Positions 55,381 through 64,000 of a stretch of DNA of 64,000 nucleotides are shown here, in pieces. Both the position numbers and the translations under genes were made by a program. The stretch is from Flagellimonas taeanensis (GTDB lineage Bacteria > Bacteroidota > Bacteroidia > Flavobacteriales > Flavobacteriaceae). The stretch spans positions 62,001-126,000 of the forward strand of contig NZ_QXFO01000017.1 of the NCBI RefSeq assembly GCF_003584105.1. Reading direction: 5' to 3'. Within the stretch, counting starts at the first letter, position 1, and every line of letters begins with the position of its first letter. The notes beneath the pieces were generated by a model. That model searched no databases, was not told the DNA's origin, and worked only from the letters and a program-made list of their open reading frames with translations.

Positions 55381-56466
55381 ATGAAATACTTATCGCTGTT
55401 TGCCATCCTCTCTTCCCTCCTATTCTCATGTGCCGAAAAAAAGGAGAAAATATATCCGGAGAAGTTGCCAATGACCGAATCGGTATATGCTTCCGCTACG
55501 GTCCAACCCGATAGCATGTACCAGGTCTATTCTGTGGCCATGGGCATTTTGGACAAGATTTGGGTGGAAGAAGGCGATAAAGTGTCCAAGGGAGATCGCA
55601 TTCTCCAGATCATTAACACCTCACCTGAGCTGAACAAAGAAAATGCCAGATTGGCATTGCAACTGGCACAAGAGAACTATTCAGGCACTCCGGGGGTCCT
55701 GAGCAGTATAGCCGACGAAATCCAAGCTGCCGAGCTTCAACAGAAAAATGATTCCATCAATTATTTCCGTCAACAAAAACTCTGGGACCAGAACATTGGT
55801 TCAAAATTGGAATACGACAATAAAAAACTGGCTTATGAACTTTCCCAAAACCGACTGGGATTGCTCAAAAAGAAATATGGACAGACAAAAAATGAACTGG
55901 AGACCCATCTCAGACAAGCCAAGAACAATTATAAAACCTCGCTCACAACGTCCAATGACTTCACCATAACCAGCAAAATAGATGGCAAGGTATATGCTCT
56001 GTACAAAAATCCCGGCGAAATTGTGAACACTCTGGAGCCCGTGGCCGCAGTGGGCAGAAGCGATAAATTTGTTGTGGAATTATTGGTCGATGAGGTGGAT
56101 ATCGTCAAACTCAATATTGGACAAAAAGTATTCATCACACTTGATTCCTATGGTTCAAAAGTTTTTGAAGGGACTTTGGACAAAATCTATCCCAGAAAAG
56201 ACGAACATTCCCAAACCTTCAAAGTTAAGGCCTTGTTCAATGAGCCCCCGAAAACCTTGTATCCCGGCCTGTCAGGAGAAGGCAACATCATCATTGCCGA
56301 AAAAAAGGAGACCCTGACCATCCCCAAGACATACCTGGTAGATGAATCAACGGTAATCACGGACAAGGGAGAAACAAAGGTTTCCATAGGCCTACAGAAT
56401 ATGGTACTAGTGGAGATCTTGGACGGCATCAACGAAAACACGGCTATATACAAACCTGAACCATGA
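55381..56466 (+). CDS. Periplasmic adaptor lipoprotein (MacA/HlyD type)
   Basis: From ATG 55381, 361 residues with lipobox AILSSLLFSCAEK. The order is a biotinyl-lipoyl-like half motif (VAMGILDKIWVEEGDKVSKG), a helical hairpin (about 85-205), the second lipoyl half (ITSKIDGKVYALYKNPGEIV), a beta-barrel domain and a membrane-proximal tail. These proteins bridge inner-membrane transporters to the outer membrane. It overlaps the following permease gene by 4 bp, so adaptor, permease and ATPase form one tripartite system. Confidence 0.88.
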   Translation: MKYLSLFAILSSLLFSCAEKKEKIYPEKLPMTESVYASATVQPDSMYQVYSVAMGILDKIWVEEGDKVSKGDRILQIINTSPELNKENARLALQLAQENYSGTPGVLSSIADEIQAAELQQKNDSINYFRQQKLWDQNIGSKLEYDNKKLAYELSQNRLGLLKKKYGQTKNELETHLRQAKNNYKTSLTTSNDFTITSKIDGKVYALYKNPGEIVNTLEPVAAVGRSDKFVVELLVDEVDIVKLNIGQKVFITLDSYGSKVFEGTLDKIYPRKDEHSQTFKVKALFNEPPKTLYPGLSGEGNIIIAEKKETLTIPKTYLVDESTVITDKGETKVSIGLQNMVLVEILDGINENTAIYKPEP

Positions 56467-57725
56467 TCAATTGGAGCGTAATACTGGGCATTGCCAAGAC
56501 CCATCTTCTCACCAAGATGAAATCCACCGTTACTGCTACGCTGGGGGTCACTTTTGGAATTGGGGCCTATATTACACTCGTCAGTTTCATGACAGGGCTT
56601 AATGCTATGCTGGACGATCTGGTACTCAACCAAACTCCTCACATCCATATGTACAACGAAATAGGGCCGTCTCCCACCCAGCCCGTAGCTTTGTACGATG
56701 ATTTCAAGGATGCCCTGAACATTGTTCACTCCATAAAACCAAAACAAAGCCAGAAAAAGATACACAACGCCCTTCCCATTCTAAATTACCTTAAAAAACA
56801 GCCCAATGTTAAGGGTGCCACCCCACAACTCAGGGCACAAATCTTTTATCTGTCCGGTTCCATTGAACTGGGCGGCAATTTGGTTGGAGTCGATATCATG
56901 GAGGAAGTCCATTTGTCCAATGTACGTGACAATATTGTGGAAGGTTCCCCAGAAGCCTTGAAGAACAATGATAATGGCATTCTTTTGGGGGCAGGATTGG
57001 CTGATAAAATGTCCTTGTCCGTTGGGGACAGGGTTCAGGTGAGCACTGTGAACGGTAATATTTTCCCCTTGAAAATAGTGGGCATCTATCAAAGTGGCAT
57101 AGCAGAAATTGACAATGTACAAAGCTTTGTCAACCTGAAGACCGTCCAGCGCATTTTAGGGGAGGCGGAGAATTATGTCACGGATATCAATGTCAAGCTA
57201 TTGGATATTGCAGAGGCTCCATCCATGGCACAAAGCCTGGAAAAACAGTTCAACATCAAGGCCCTGGACATCAACGAGGCCAATGCACAGTTTGAAACGG
57301 GATCGAACATCAGAAACCTTATTACCTATGCGGTTTCCATTACACTGCTCATTGTTGCCGGTTTTGGCATTTACAATATACTGAACATGCTGATCTACGA
57401 GAAAATGAAGGACATTGCCATACTCAAAGCAACCGGTTTTTCAGGAACGGATGTGCAACTTATTTTTATGAGCCAGGCCATGATCATAGGGTTCGTTGGT
57501 GGTTTATTGGGGTTGTTGATCGGGTTTGCGCTTTCAAAAATAATTGACCAGACCCCTTTTGAGACCGAGGCCCTGCCGACCATCACCACCTATCCCGTAA
57601 ACTATGACCCGACCTATTATGCCATCGGTATCACCTTTGCGCTCATATCAACCTTTATTGCGGGCTATTTGCCTTCCAATAGGGCCAAAAAGATTGATCC
57701 GGTAAAAATTATCAGAGGAACTTAA
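56463..57725 (+). CDS. MacB/LolC-type ABC permease (FtsX family)
   Basis: A 420-residue permease: an N-terminal transmembrane helix (about 20-45), a large periplasmic MacB-PCD-like domain (about 46-280), and three C-terminal helices of the FtsX domain (LITYAVSITLLIVAGFGIYN, IIGFVGGLLGLLIGFALS, YAIGITFALISTFIAGYLPS). MacB and LolC/E proteins work mechanically on periplasmic substrates such as lipoproteins, toxins or siderophores. Its ATG overlaps the adaptor stop and the ATPase gene follows after 8 bp. Confidence 0.9.
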   Translation: MINWSVILGIAKTHLLTKMKSTVTATLGVTFGIGAYITLVSFMTGLNAMLDDLVLNQTPHIHMYNEIGPSPTQPVALYDDFKDALNIVHSIKPKQSQKKIHNALPILNYLKKQPNVKGATPQLRAQIFYLSGSIELGGNLVGVDIMEEVHLSNVRDNIVEGSPEALKNNDNGILLGAGLADKMSLSVGDRVQVSTVNGNIFPLKIVGIYQSGIAEIDNVQSFVNLKTVQRILGEAENYVTDINVKLLDIAEAPSMAQSLEKQFNIKALDINEANAQFETGSNIRNLITYAVSITLLIVAGFGIYNILNMLIYEKMKDIAILKATGFSGTDVQLIFMSQAMIIGFVGGLLGLLIGFALSKIIDQTPFETEALPTITTYPVNYDPTYYAIGITFALISTFIAGYLPSNRAKKIDPVKIIRGT

Positions 57726-57733
57726 TCCAGCCT

Positions 57734-58411
57734 ATGAACCTTGTCCTTGAAACCAAAAATATCAACAAGCACTTCCACAAACCTAAGGATTTTCATGTAC
57801 TGAAAAATGTTTCCTTCAAGGTCAAGAAAAGTGAGTTTGTTTCCATAATGGGCAAATCTGGGTCTGGAAAATCCACCTTGTTGTACGTTCTCTCCACTAT
57901 GGACACCGATTATACCGGGGAATTGTACTTGGGTGAAGAATTGATTACAGGAAAGACCCATCGTGAACTCTCACAAATCCGCAACGAAAACATTGGTTTT
58001 GTATTCCAGTTCCACTATTTGTTGTCCGAATTCAGTGTTCTGGAGAATGTAATGCTCCCAGCCAAAAAGCTCGGCAAAAAATCACACCTTGAAATTGAAC
58101 GCGATGCCCACCAAAAACTTGAGATGCTACATATAGACCATTTGGCCCATCAAAGGGCCTCCCGGATTTCAGGAGGTGAAAAGCAACGGGTGGCCATAGC
58201 CAGGGCACTGATCAACAACCCAACGATCTTGATGGGCGATGAGCCCACCGGAAACTTGGACAGCCATAATTCCGAAAACGTATTCAATATCTTTAAAAAC
58301 CTTAAGGAAGAACAGGGCCTATCGCTGCTGGTGGTGACCCATGACGAAGATTTTGCCAAACGCACCGATCGCATTGTTCAACTGGAAGACGGAAGAATAA
58401 TAAATCAATGA
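57734..58411 (+). CDS. LolD/MacB-type ABC ATP-binding protein
   Basis: A 225-residue ATPase with Walker A GKSGSGKSTLLYVLS, signature ISGGEKQRVAIARALI, Walker B ILMGDEPTGNLDS and the switch His in VVTHDEDFA. The Q-loop (FVFQFHYLLSEFSVLENVML) is typical of the LolD group. It completes the adaptor-permease-ATPase operon. The nearby LolA-like relic suggests the ancestral cluster dealt with envelope lipoproteins, although the link is by position only. Confidence 0.93.
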   Translation: MNLVLETKNINKHFHKPKDFHVLKNVSFKVKKSEFVSIMGKSGSGKSTLLYVLSTMDTDYTGELYLGEELITGKTHRELSQIRNENIGFVFQFHYLLSEFSVLENVMLPAKKLGKKSHLEIERDAHQKLEMLHIDHLAHQRASRISGGEKQRVAIARALINNPTILMGDEPTGNLDSHNSENVFNIFKNLKEEQGLSLLVVTHDEDFAKRTDRIVQLEDGRIINQ

Positions 58412-58619
58412 AACATGGGTCTGTTCAAGCTGAGCATAGGGGACCTGTATCCGGGGCATCATTTTTTTAACAAAGTCTGGATGGGCAAAGAGATGGAACA
58501 ATGCCTTTTTCATTACACTCCAACATAACCAAAGTATCCATTTCCCCACGTTCCGCATACAGCACCAAGGCATCAAAAACGCTATCGGAATGGATCGATT
58601 CAAATCCCAATTTATCATG

Positions 58620-60140
58620 GTGGACTTTTTGGTCCAACCTTTTTTATCCCCCATCCCATGAACAACAAGGGAATATGCGAATCATAGGGATTCCAGGAGG
58701 AATGATCAGTTCCCTGTAAGGGCACCTTTCTTTGATAGTACTAGGCGGGTTCCACAATTATTTGAATACTGCCACTTCGCTTATGATAATACCCATTGAT
58801 GATGCGCTGCCCTAAGATCTTCGGAACAGAAGCCTCATTGACACCCTTCAATTTGCGGAGAAAATGTGTTGTTTCACGGACAATATCCGTTCTATTCAAC
58901 TCCTTTTTTTCAATCAATGGTTCGTTGAAATGGACTTGGTAGTACAACAAACTACTGACGAGCCCCTGAACACCGAATGTAGTGGACAAATGCTGGTTCA
59001 ATGTTTCCAGGGCCCTTTGGATATCCCAGCCTCCAGCACTTAGCTTATGGTCCTTTAAAAAGTTGACGTTGTGCGCAGCGCCATGATCAGCACTTAGAAA
59101 TACGGTATAATCCCCTTCCCCACCTTATTGTCCAAATAATGGAACAAATCGGCCAATTGACCATCCAACCGCAGGTAGGTATCTTCCGCTTCAACCGAAT
59201 TCGGGCCAAACCGGTGCCCTACCCAATCCGTTGATGAAAAACTCAGCATATCCGTTATAGCGTCTTTCCCCAGTTCCTCCTTGTCAATGACCAACTTGGC
59301 CATGGAAAGGGTCAGCTCATTTCCCAAATAGGTATTCAGTAAGGGTTCAGCCCCCTCGTTGTCCAATAAGGCTTGGGCATCCAATGGAAAGGTTGCCGAT
59401 GTCAATCCCGCCAATGCGCCTTCATAGGGAACAGCATCCGCCGTGCTCTGAACATAAGTATCCATAGGGTATAAGGTTTTCCATCCCCCTTTGGCCAATA
59501 GTTCCAGTCGCTCTTGGTTGTTTTCAGCCTCCAACCAGTCCGGTAAGCTTTGGCTGTACCAACTGGAGGTTACCCATTTCCTGGCATCAACATCATACCA
59601 ATACGCAGCATTGGCAGAGCGCCCTGCAGAAAGTATGGCCGACCTATCCTTTAAGGCAATACCGATGACCTTGGCCCTATAGTTGGTCGCCAGTCGAAGT
59701 TCGTCCCCAAGGGTCGTGGTCAACAATCGATGTGGAGACATCTGGGCTGCCTCCGATAAACTGCCTATGGGATCGACATTTCCATCCTCAACGCAATACA
59801 CTTCCTCTCGGGTTTCTTCGTCGATAAAATGGTTGCCTGCAATGCCATGGATCGACGGTACGGATTCCGTAAAAATAGAAGTGTGACCAATACCCGTTAC
59901 CGTAGGCACATAATTGATATAAATATTCTCCGCACTGAACCCTTGGTTCAACATCCGTTTGAAACCCTCTTCTTCATACCTGTCATAATACCGATAGAGG
60001 TAATCCCAGCGCATTTGATCAACCACAATCCCCACAACTAGTTTTGGGCGTTCCAGACGTGAATTTGTTCTTTGCCCGATGCTTGTTGAACAAATGAAAA
60101 GGGTCAATAAGAGCCAACCTAAACTTTTTGCTTTTATCAT
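58620..60140 (-). pseudogene. PafA-type alkaline phosphatase, broken by frameshift and nonsense
   Basis: The intact N-terminal part (59094-60140, 348 residues, signal peptide ending SIGQ) has VVGIVVDQMRWDYLYRY, TGIGHTSIFTESVPSIHGIA and STDWVGHRFGPNSVEAED, typical of PafA-like phosphatases. One base is missing near 59110; the next frame continues GEGDYTVFLSADHGAAHNVN (metal ligands) and TLNQHLSTTFGVQGL. A TAG replaces the expected Trp after IIVEPA (58743), and the tail PYDSHIPLLFMGWGIKK ends around 58640. The enzyme cannot be made whole. Confidence 0.82.
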
Positions 60141-60355
60141 TTCCTACTTCTTTTTTGCTCTTCCAAAACCTCAAATAACAATTCAGGCTCGTTGGTGGTG
60201 ATAAAATCTACACCATCAGACAATTGCTTTTTCATTTCATCACGATCATCCACTGTATAGGAACCGACCAATAGTCCAGCTTTCTGGGCTTCATAGACGG
60301 AATATTCTCCCGAGGCAAAACGTTTGTACCCCAAATCAACTCCTAAAAAACCAAG
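60137..60355 (-). pseudogene. Glycerophosphodiester phosphodiesterase, C-terminal fragment
   Basis: LGFLGVDLGYKRFASGEYSV, YEAQKAGLLVGSYTVDDRDE and LSDGVDFITTNEPELLFEVL match the last strands of GDPD (GlpQ/UgpQ) TIM barrels. Its N-terminal two thirds, including the catalytic His pair, are replaced by integrase sequence; the join is at about 60355. Its end overlaps the start of the PafA-like gene, so the two were probably an operon for phosphate scavenging. Confidence 0.75.
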
Positions 60356-60689
60356 TTCCTTGAGGGTCCTGTGTTCTTCATCCTTTCCCAGATAACGGGC
60401 CTTGATGGCTGAGCTGTAATAAGCTTGTCCTCAAGCAACAACTGTTTATGGGTATCCATGATCTCACCATAGACCTATCCAAATAGCTGTTCAACAAACG
60501 GGCCTTGTGGGTAAGTCCATGGAGTCTGCCTTTATTTTTATCCCATTCATTCACCGAAACATAACGTTTCAAACTTATCTCGGCACGTTTTCCATTGACG
60601 GTGATACGGGCATAAATGGTCAATTTTTCAGGGTTGTTGGAAATGTCTCTAGTGAAGATTAGAACCTTTAAAGTGTTGGAATTGCGCAT
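60352..60689 (-). pseudogene. Tyrosine recombinase (integrase) N-terminal fragment, copy B
   Basis: Begins MRNSNTLKVLIFTRDISNN with an intact ATG and continues through IYARITVNGKRAEISLKRYV, LNSYLDRSMV, then after frameshifts MDTHKQLLLEDKLITAQ and AIKARYLGKDEEHRTLKEL. That is the arm-binding domain and the start of the core-binding domain. The catalytic domain is missing because the sequence joins a GDPD fragment. Copy A at 5034-5315 is shorter and has lost its start. Confidence 0.82.
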
Positions 60690-60911
60690 AATACATAATT
60701 TTTGGGTTTGACAAAACTGGTTTGTAAAACACCCATGAACAGCGTCAAACTGAAGCTAAATTATGCACAAGAAACGTACCGAACCATTCACCGAACTCTA
60801 CACCTTTTATATGGTTTTATTTGATATCAGATGAATTCATAAAAAACAAAAAGCACTGTCAATCAGTCTATTAACAGTGCTTTAATACCACCTATTTAGT
60901 GGTTCGTCGGG
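60483..60911. repeat. 429-bp direct repeat, copy B
   Basis: Matches 5051-5478 in the same orientation, covering the integrase start and its upstream region to GGTTCGTCGGG. Differences are scattered single bases. Confidence 0.85.
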
Positions 60912-61159
60912 GTGGCAGACTTAGCCAACCACTTATAATAGATTGTTAATCATTTATTTACATGAAGTTCTTCGATTTTGCACACCTAATTGCACAACAA
61001 AACCATTCAGAGAACTTATTGAATAAAATTTGAACTTATTTGATATTATAAAGATACTAAAATAAGAGGATGCCAAATTCTATTAGACCCCTAAGTAATT
61101 ATTTACCCTTCTAAATATTTTTTATATTTCATGTGTCAACTATGGCTTATTAGATGATT
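60912..61159. other. A+T-rich spacer before the SPARTA operon 3' end
   Basis: About 250 bp with no gene. TTGCACACCTAATTGCACAA (near 60977) contains two TTGCACA repeats. No clear terminator for the Argonaute gene was found. Confidence 0.4.
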
Positions 61160-62683
61160 TCAAATGTAATATTTGAATGCAAGTGGTGGGGCTTTAATTT
61201 CTGTGCTAGCTGTTAATATTTCTCCGATTTTATCAGCAAACCGTAGTGTAACTGGTTCTCCATCTGCATAAATGCAAGCATTATAATTTAATTTTGTAAG
61301 AGCTAAAATGTCTTTCAACACCTGTCTGATATCTGCCTCCCCCTTATTTATATCAATAAAAATTGGGTTAGGAACTTCCATAGATAAGGCAGTTTGAATT
61401 TTTGGAACGTGACCAACAGTCCATAAAAATGCGCTTCTTTCATTTACAATGAAAGCATTTCCACGTAGTATGGTATAATCACCCTTCGATTTGTACAATT
61501 TAAGTGGTTTTGTTTTTGTTATTGTTACACCTACAAGGTTTGTTTCATTTGGTGTGACTTCTTGGAATGCTCTCCATTCTTGAGTATTAAACCTTGTCTT
61601 TGCGTGAATAAAAACCTCTTTTGGGTAATCTCCATTTTGTTCTTTATAGGAATCCAGTGCTTGGGTTAAAAGTGCTTTTGCCTCTTTAGGTTTTAAATGA
61701 AATTCTCCTTTTTCAGGATTGTACCAAGGTCCAACTTCCCCTTTAAAAACTGTGCCGTCTCCATTGTCTAAAAACATTTGAGCTGCACAACAGGCATTTC
61801 TTGGGTTTTTACTTTTTTCAACCTTTTTATAAACCAACCCTAAATAGCAAACTCCATTTCTTACATCTGATAATTTCCAAGGTTTTCCACCAGCTTTATA
61901 AAAAGCAGCTGTTGAAATTGTCCAAGCTAAATGCCCTTCAATTTTTGAAAAATCTCGAAGGGGAACTCCAAAACCATTTTTAAAGTCTTTCCATGCTAAA
62001 GTGCTTTCTCTTAAAATTTGAGTAGGTATTGTATGTTCTAGCAACCTTGCTTTTAATTGATCATGAAATTGAGCATCATAATTATATGTATCGGCTTCTT
62101 TTTCTTTAGCCTTTTCCTCGTTGTTAATATCTTCAAACAAAGTTGGTTCATACCTGAAAGTTTTTGCTTTCGATTTTTTAATAAGAGACTTTATTTGAAC
62201 CATATTTTTAGGCATTACTGAATTTGGGCGACAGTACTTGTATATTTCATCAGGTACAACCACAAACCAAACATCTACCCGTTCATCTTCATTTTTATTT
62301 GCTGAAATTATTTTATTGATGAAAAGAGAAACTAAGTCGTAAGTTCGTTTATGAGTACTCTCATTGTATAGGTGCTTTCCAATTTCTTCATTTGTAACTT
62401 CCTTGAAAACAATGCTTTTTGCTTCCCATTTACAACCGAATACGGCTTCAAATCCAGGAAACATTGGCCTTGTAATGTTATTGGCATTATAAATGGGTTT
62501 TTGGATTTGGTTTAAATAGTTTTCAAAAATACTCTTCCCTTCTTTTGTTGCTACTACACCGCTTTTAATTCCATAGAGATTGTTTAAGGGACCAAACAAA
62601 GAAAGTCCATCTCTCGCATCCGTGCATTTTTGTCCATGGGCAAAAAGAATGTTTGGTTCTTCAATGTATTCTAACTCTTTCAT
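61160..62683 (-). CDS. Short prokaryotic Argonaute (MID-PIWI) of a SPARTA system
   Basis: A 507-residue protein composed only of MID and PIWI domains, the length of short pAgos. The PIWI part shows GHLAWTISTAAFYKAGGKPW, RNGVCYLGLVYKK, EVFIHAKTRFN and a C-terminal ACIYADGEPVTLRFADKIGE. The DEDX slicer residues are not where expected (for example YLGLVYKK in place of a YIGID-like strand), so it should bind guide and target but not cut. Its ATG overlaps the stop of the TIR-APAZ gene (GAATGA), the standard SPARTA arrangement. On guide-directed recognition of invading DNA the complex oligomerizes and the TIR domain depletes NAD(P)+, killing or arresting the cell. Codon use is more A+T-rich than in the flanking loci. 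Confidence 0.9.
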   Translation of the reverse strand: MKELEYIEEPNILFAHGQKCTDARDGLSLFGPLNNLYGIKSGVVATKEGKSIFENYLNQIQKPIYNANNITRPMFPGFEAVFGCKWEAKSIVFKEVTNEEIGKHLYNESTHKRTYDLVSLFINKIISANKNEDERVDVWFVVVPDEIYKYCRPNSVMPKNMVQIKSLIKKSKAKTFRYEPTLFEDINNEEKAKEKEADTYNYDAQFHDQLKARLLEHTIPTQILRESTLAWKDFKNGFGVPLRDFSKIEGHLAWTISTAAFYKAGGKPWKLSDVRNGVCYLGLVYKKVEKSKNPRNACCAAQMFLDNGDGTVFKGEVGPWYNPEKGEFHLKPKEAKALLTQALDSYKEQNGDYPKEVFIHAKTRFNTQEWRAFQEVTPNETNLVGVTITKTKPLKLYKSKGDYTILRGNAFIVNERSAFLWTVGHVPKIQTALSMEVPNPIFIDINKGEADIRQVLKDILALTKLNYNACIYADGEPVTLRFADKIGEILTASTEIKAPPLAFKYYI

Positions 62684-64000
62684 TCCAATTCGGTGTTTTC
62701 TTCATAACCATCTTCATCGAAGTTCTCAAATTCGTTGAAATTTTCTAAATCAGCTTCTTCTTGCATAGTTCCATTTTCTGGAATAATGTAACTGAACTTT
62801 CCCTTAAATTGTAGGGGTTGATTTGAAATGAGAATCTTTTCCTCGCTTCCAACCTCTAAATAAAAAGTATCATTACCTTCCGACAAATAATTTGCAAAAG
62901 ATAATAGTTTACTTCTCCAAGTATCGTTCCACCAATTTTTACCTTGTCTCCTTCTTGATGAATGTTGAATGCTCTTGGATTCGATAAGGCTTTTGCCGTC
63001 TTTAGTAAAAAAAATATGAGAAGAAACCATAAGAACCGGGAAAGGATATAGTTTGGTCGCTCCAGATATTCCAAAATGCCAATTCTTTTCTTTTTGTTTT
63101 CCTACCATTAAAGTACCATTGATTTTATCCTTTTCAAGTTTTCCTTTTTCAAACCAAAATGCAAGTTTGTTAGACATTTCGTACTCCCGGAGTCCTTTAT
63201 TTTGCAACATTTGTAGTTCAAATGCTTTATTTGTTAATTGAACAATTAACCTCTGACATTCAAAATTTCTAATAAAATCGGTATCATAGTTTCCGAACAA
63301 AACATCTTGTGTTGGTATTCTTATGGAATCACTCCCGCTGTATGCCGCCGTTTTAGGCAATTGTTCCATAAAGTCATATTCCCAAGCAAACGTACATAAG
63401 TAGTTTTTGAAGCGAATGGCGGGAAAGGGTAAATCTCTAACATCAAACCTTTTAGGCAATCGCCAATCAAAATTATGAAACCTTAATTCATTTGGAAATG
63501 AAGTGATGGAAAACCAATTCGAATCATAAACTTCTTCTTTTTCAATAACTCCTTTGTCGAAAAGAAATATTTGTTGATAGAGTTTATTACTTCTAGTAGG
63601 ATCAGGTGAATACTTGGGAATACTCTGTTTTTCCAAAGTCTCTAATAAATCTCTTAATCCATTTGCCCAAGATTTTTTAAAGTCAATTGCATTAAGCCTG
63701 ACAATATCAATATTTATATCGTCATAAGATAGATTTTCGTCAATAGCTAAGGGAATAATAAATGTTTTATCCCTCAACTGTTTTTTTACTTTGGCTGCCA
63801 CAGCCAATTCTTTCAAAACCCCTTCACGTTGATTTGAATATGAAGAAGAAACTATTAAAAATTTACACGTATTTTCTCTGATTTCCTTTTCAATGTTACT
63901 CCAAAAATCAGCTCCTTTGTCTAAAAACAAAATGTCACACCAAACTTCATATCCTAAGCCAATAAGTTTTAACGCCAACCATTTTGTAAAATCGTTGTCA
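62680..64000 (-). CDS. TIR-APAZ protein of a SPARTA system (5' end outside window)
   Basis: The frame runs open through the right edge (DNDFTKW precedes the visible start), so only a short N-terminal piece is missing; the TTG at 63978 is not the true start. The TIR domain is about the first 130 visible residues: LALKLIGLGYEVWCDILFLD, ADFWSNIEKEIRENTCKFLI, then REGVLKELAVAAKVKK, where the Glu of KELAV is at the position of the NADase glutamate. The remaining about 300 residues, with WDWRLPKRF-like and QLPKTAAYSG segments, form the APAZ domain that takes the place of the missing N/PAZ parts of the short Argonaute. The acidic tail (FNEFENFDEDGYEENTELE) is also typical of TIR-APAZ proteins. Confidence 0.88.
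   Translation of the reverse strand, partial: DNDFTKWLALKLIGLGYEVWCDILFLDKGADFWSNIEKEIRENTCKFLIVSSSYSNQREGVLKELAVAAKVKKQLRDKTFIIPLAIDENLSYDDINIDIVRLNAIDFKKSWANGLRDLLETLEKQSIPKYSPDPTRSNKLYQQIFLFDKGVIEKEEVYDSNWFSITSFPNELRFHNFDWRLPKRFDVRDLPFPAIRFKNYLCTFAWEYDFMEQLPKTAAYSGSDSIRIPTQDVLFGNYDTDFIRNFECQRLIVQLTNKAFELQMLQNKGLREYEMSNKLAFWFEKGKLEKDKINGTLMVGKQKEKNWHFGISGATKLYPFPVLMVSSHIFFTKDGKSLIESKSIQHSSRRRQGKNWWNDTWRSKLLSFANYLSEGNDTFYLEVGSEEKILISNQPLQFKGKFSYIIPENGTMQEEADLENFNEFENFDEDGYEENTELE

Noticed and set aside
58430-58640. Coding-like minus-strand stretch after the PafA relic (FESIHSDSVFDALVLYAERG)
   Set aside because: Could be the end of an unknown gene, but it is short, lacks a start and matches no family I can name.
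60970-60990. TTGCACA direct repeat near the SPARTA operon as an attachment site
   Set aside because: Only a 7-bp repeat; a similar one near 54978 is imperfect, and no matching flank or tRNA gene is present.
1-64000. CRISPR array or RNA genes
   Set aside because: No regularly spaced repeats, tRNA cloverleaf or rRNA segments were seen on either strand.

Overview
The window looks like part of the chromosome of a marine member of the Bacteroidetes (Flavobacteriaceae type). Supporting this are four SusC/SusD-type outer-membrane components, an ECF sigma/FecR pair feeding a TonB receptor with an STN domain, promoters of the TTTG-N19-TAnnTTTG class, many lipoproteins, and a complete alginate-degradation locus. 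No rRNA, tRNA or CRISPR array was seen.

Layout: (1) 1-4.9 kb: a SusC-type receptor cut by the left edge and a secreted phosphodiesterase, divergent from a TetR regulator whose operator palindromes lie between them; a small membrane-protein gene follows. (2) 4.9-5.8 kb: scar tissue with a 154-bp repeat, a 428-bp repeat carrying a broken tyrosine-integrase start, and an AraC C-terminal fragment. (3) 6-26.4 kb: an alginate utilization locus. SusC/SusD import; PL6 and PL17 lyases and KdgF cut alginate to the keto-sugar DEH; an MFS carrier, DEH reductases, KdgK and KdgA take it to pyruvate and glyceraldehyde-3-phosphate. Two esterases, a FadR-type regulator, an exported TIM-barrel protein and an RraA-like protein accompany it. 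Three promoters share one FadR-type operator layout. (4) 27-49.4 kb: a second locus for an unknown sugar or sugar acid, with no glycoside hydrolase or lyase. It has sigma/FecR/SusC/SusD, two Tat-signal enolase-superfamily proteins, two signal-peptide RraA-like proteins, a PQQ dehydrogenase with an embedded cytochrome c, a bicupin-lactonase fusion, a bicupin, a BASS transporter, and a cytosolic FAH dehydratase plus 2-oxoglutarate-semialdehyde dehydrogenase. This suggests oxidation and dehydration outside the cytoplasm followed by a Weimberg-like finish to 2-oxoglutarate.

(5) 49.7-60.9 kb: an ABC-2 exporter, an IS6 transposase relic, a DUF6799-like protein and an outer-membrane protein, a broken LolA-like gene, a MacA/MacB/LolD-like ABC operon, broken PafA-type phosphatase and GDPD genes, and second copies of both repeats. 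The 430-bp repeats are direct and enclose about 55 kb. (6) 61.2-64 kb: a visibly A+T-rich operon encoding a short prokaryotic Argonaute and a TIR-APAZ protein (SPARTA defence), cut by the right edge.

The most notable items are the SPARTA operon, the exported sugar-acid pathway, the three-promoter FadR regulon with 13-bp-phased operators, and plus-strand terminators upstream of two susC genes that suggest cis-antisense RNAs.
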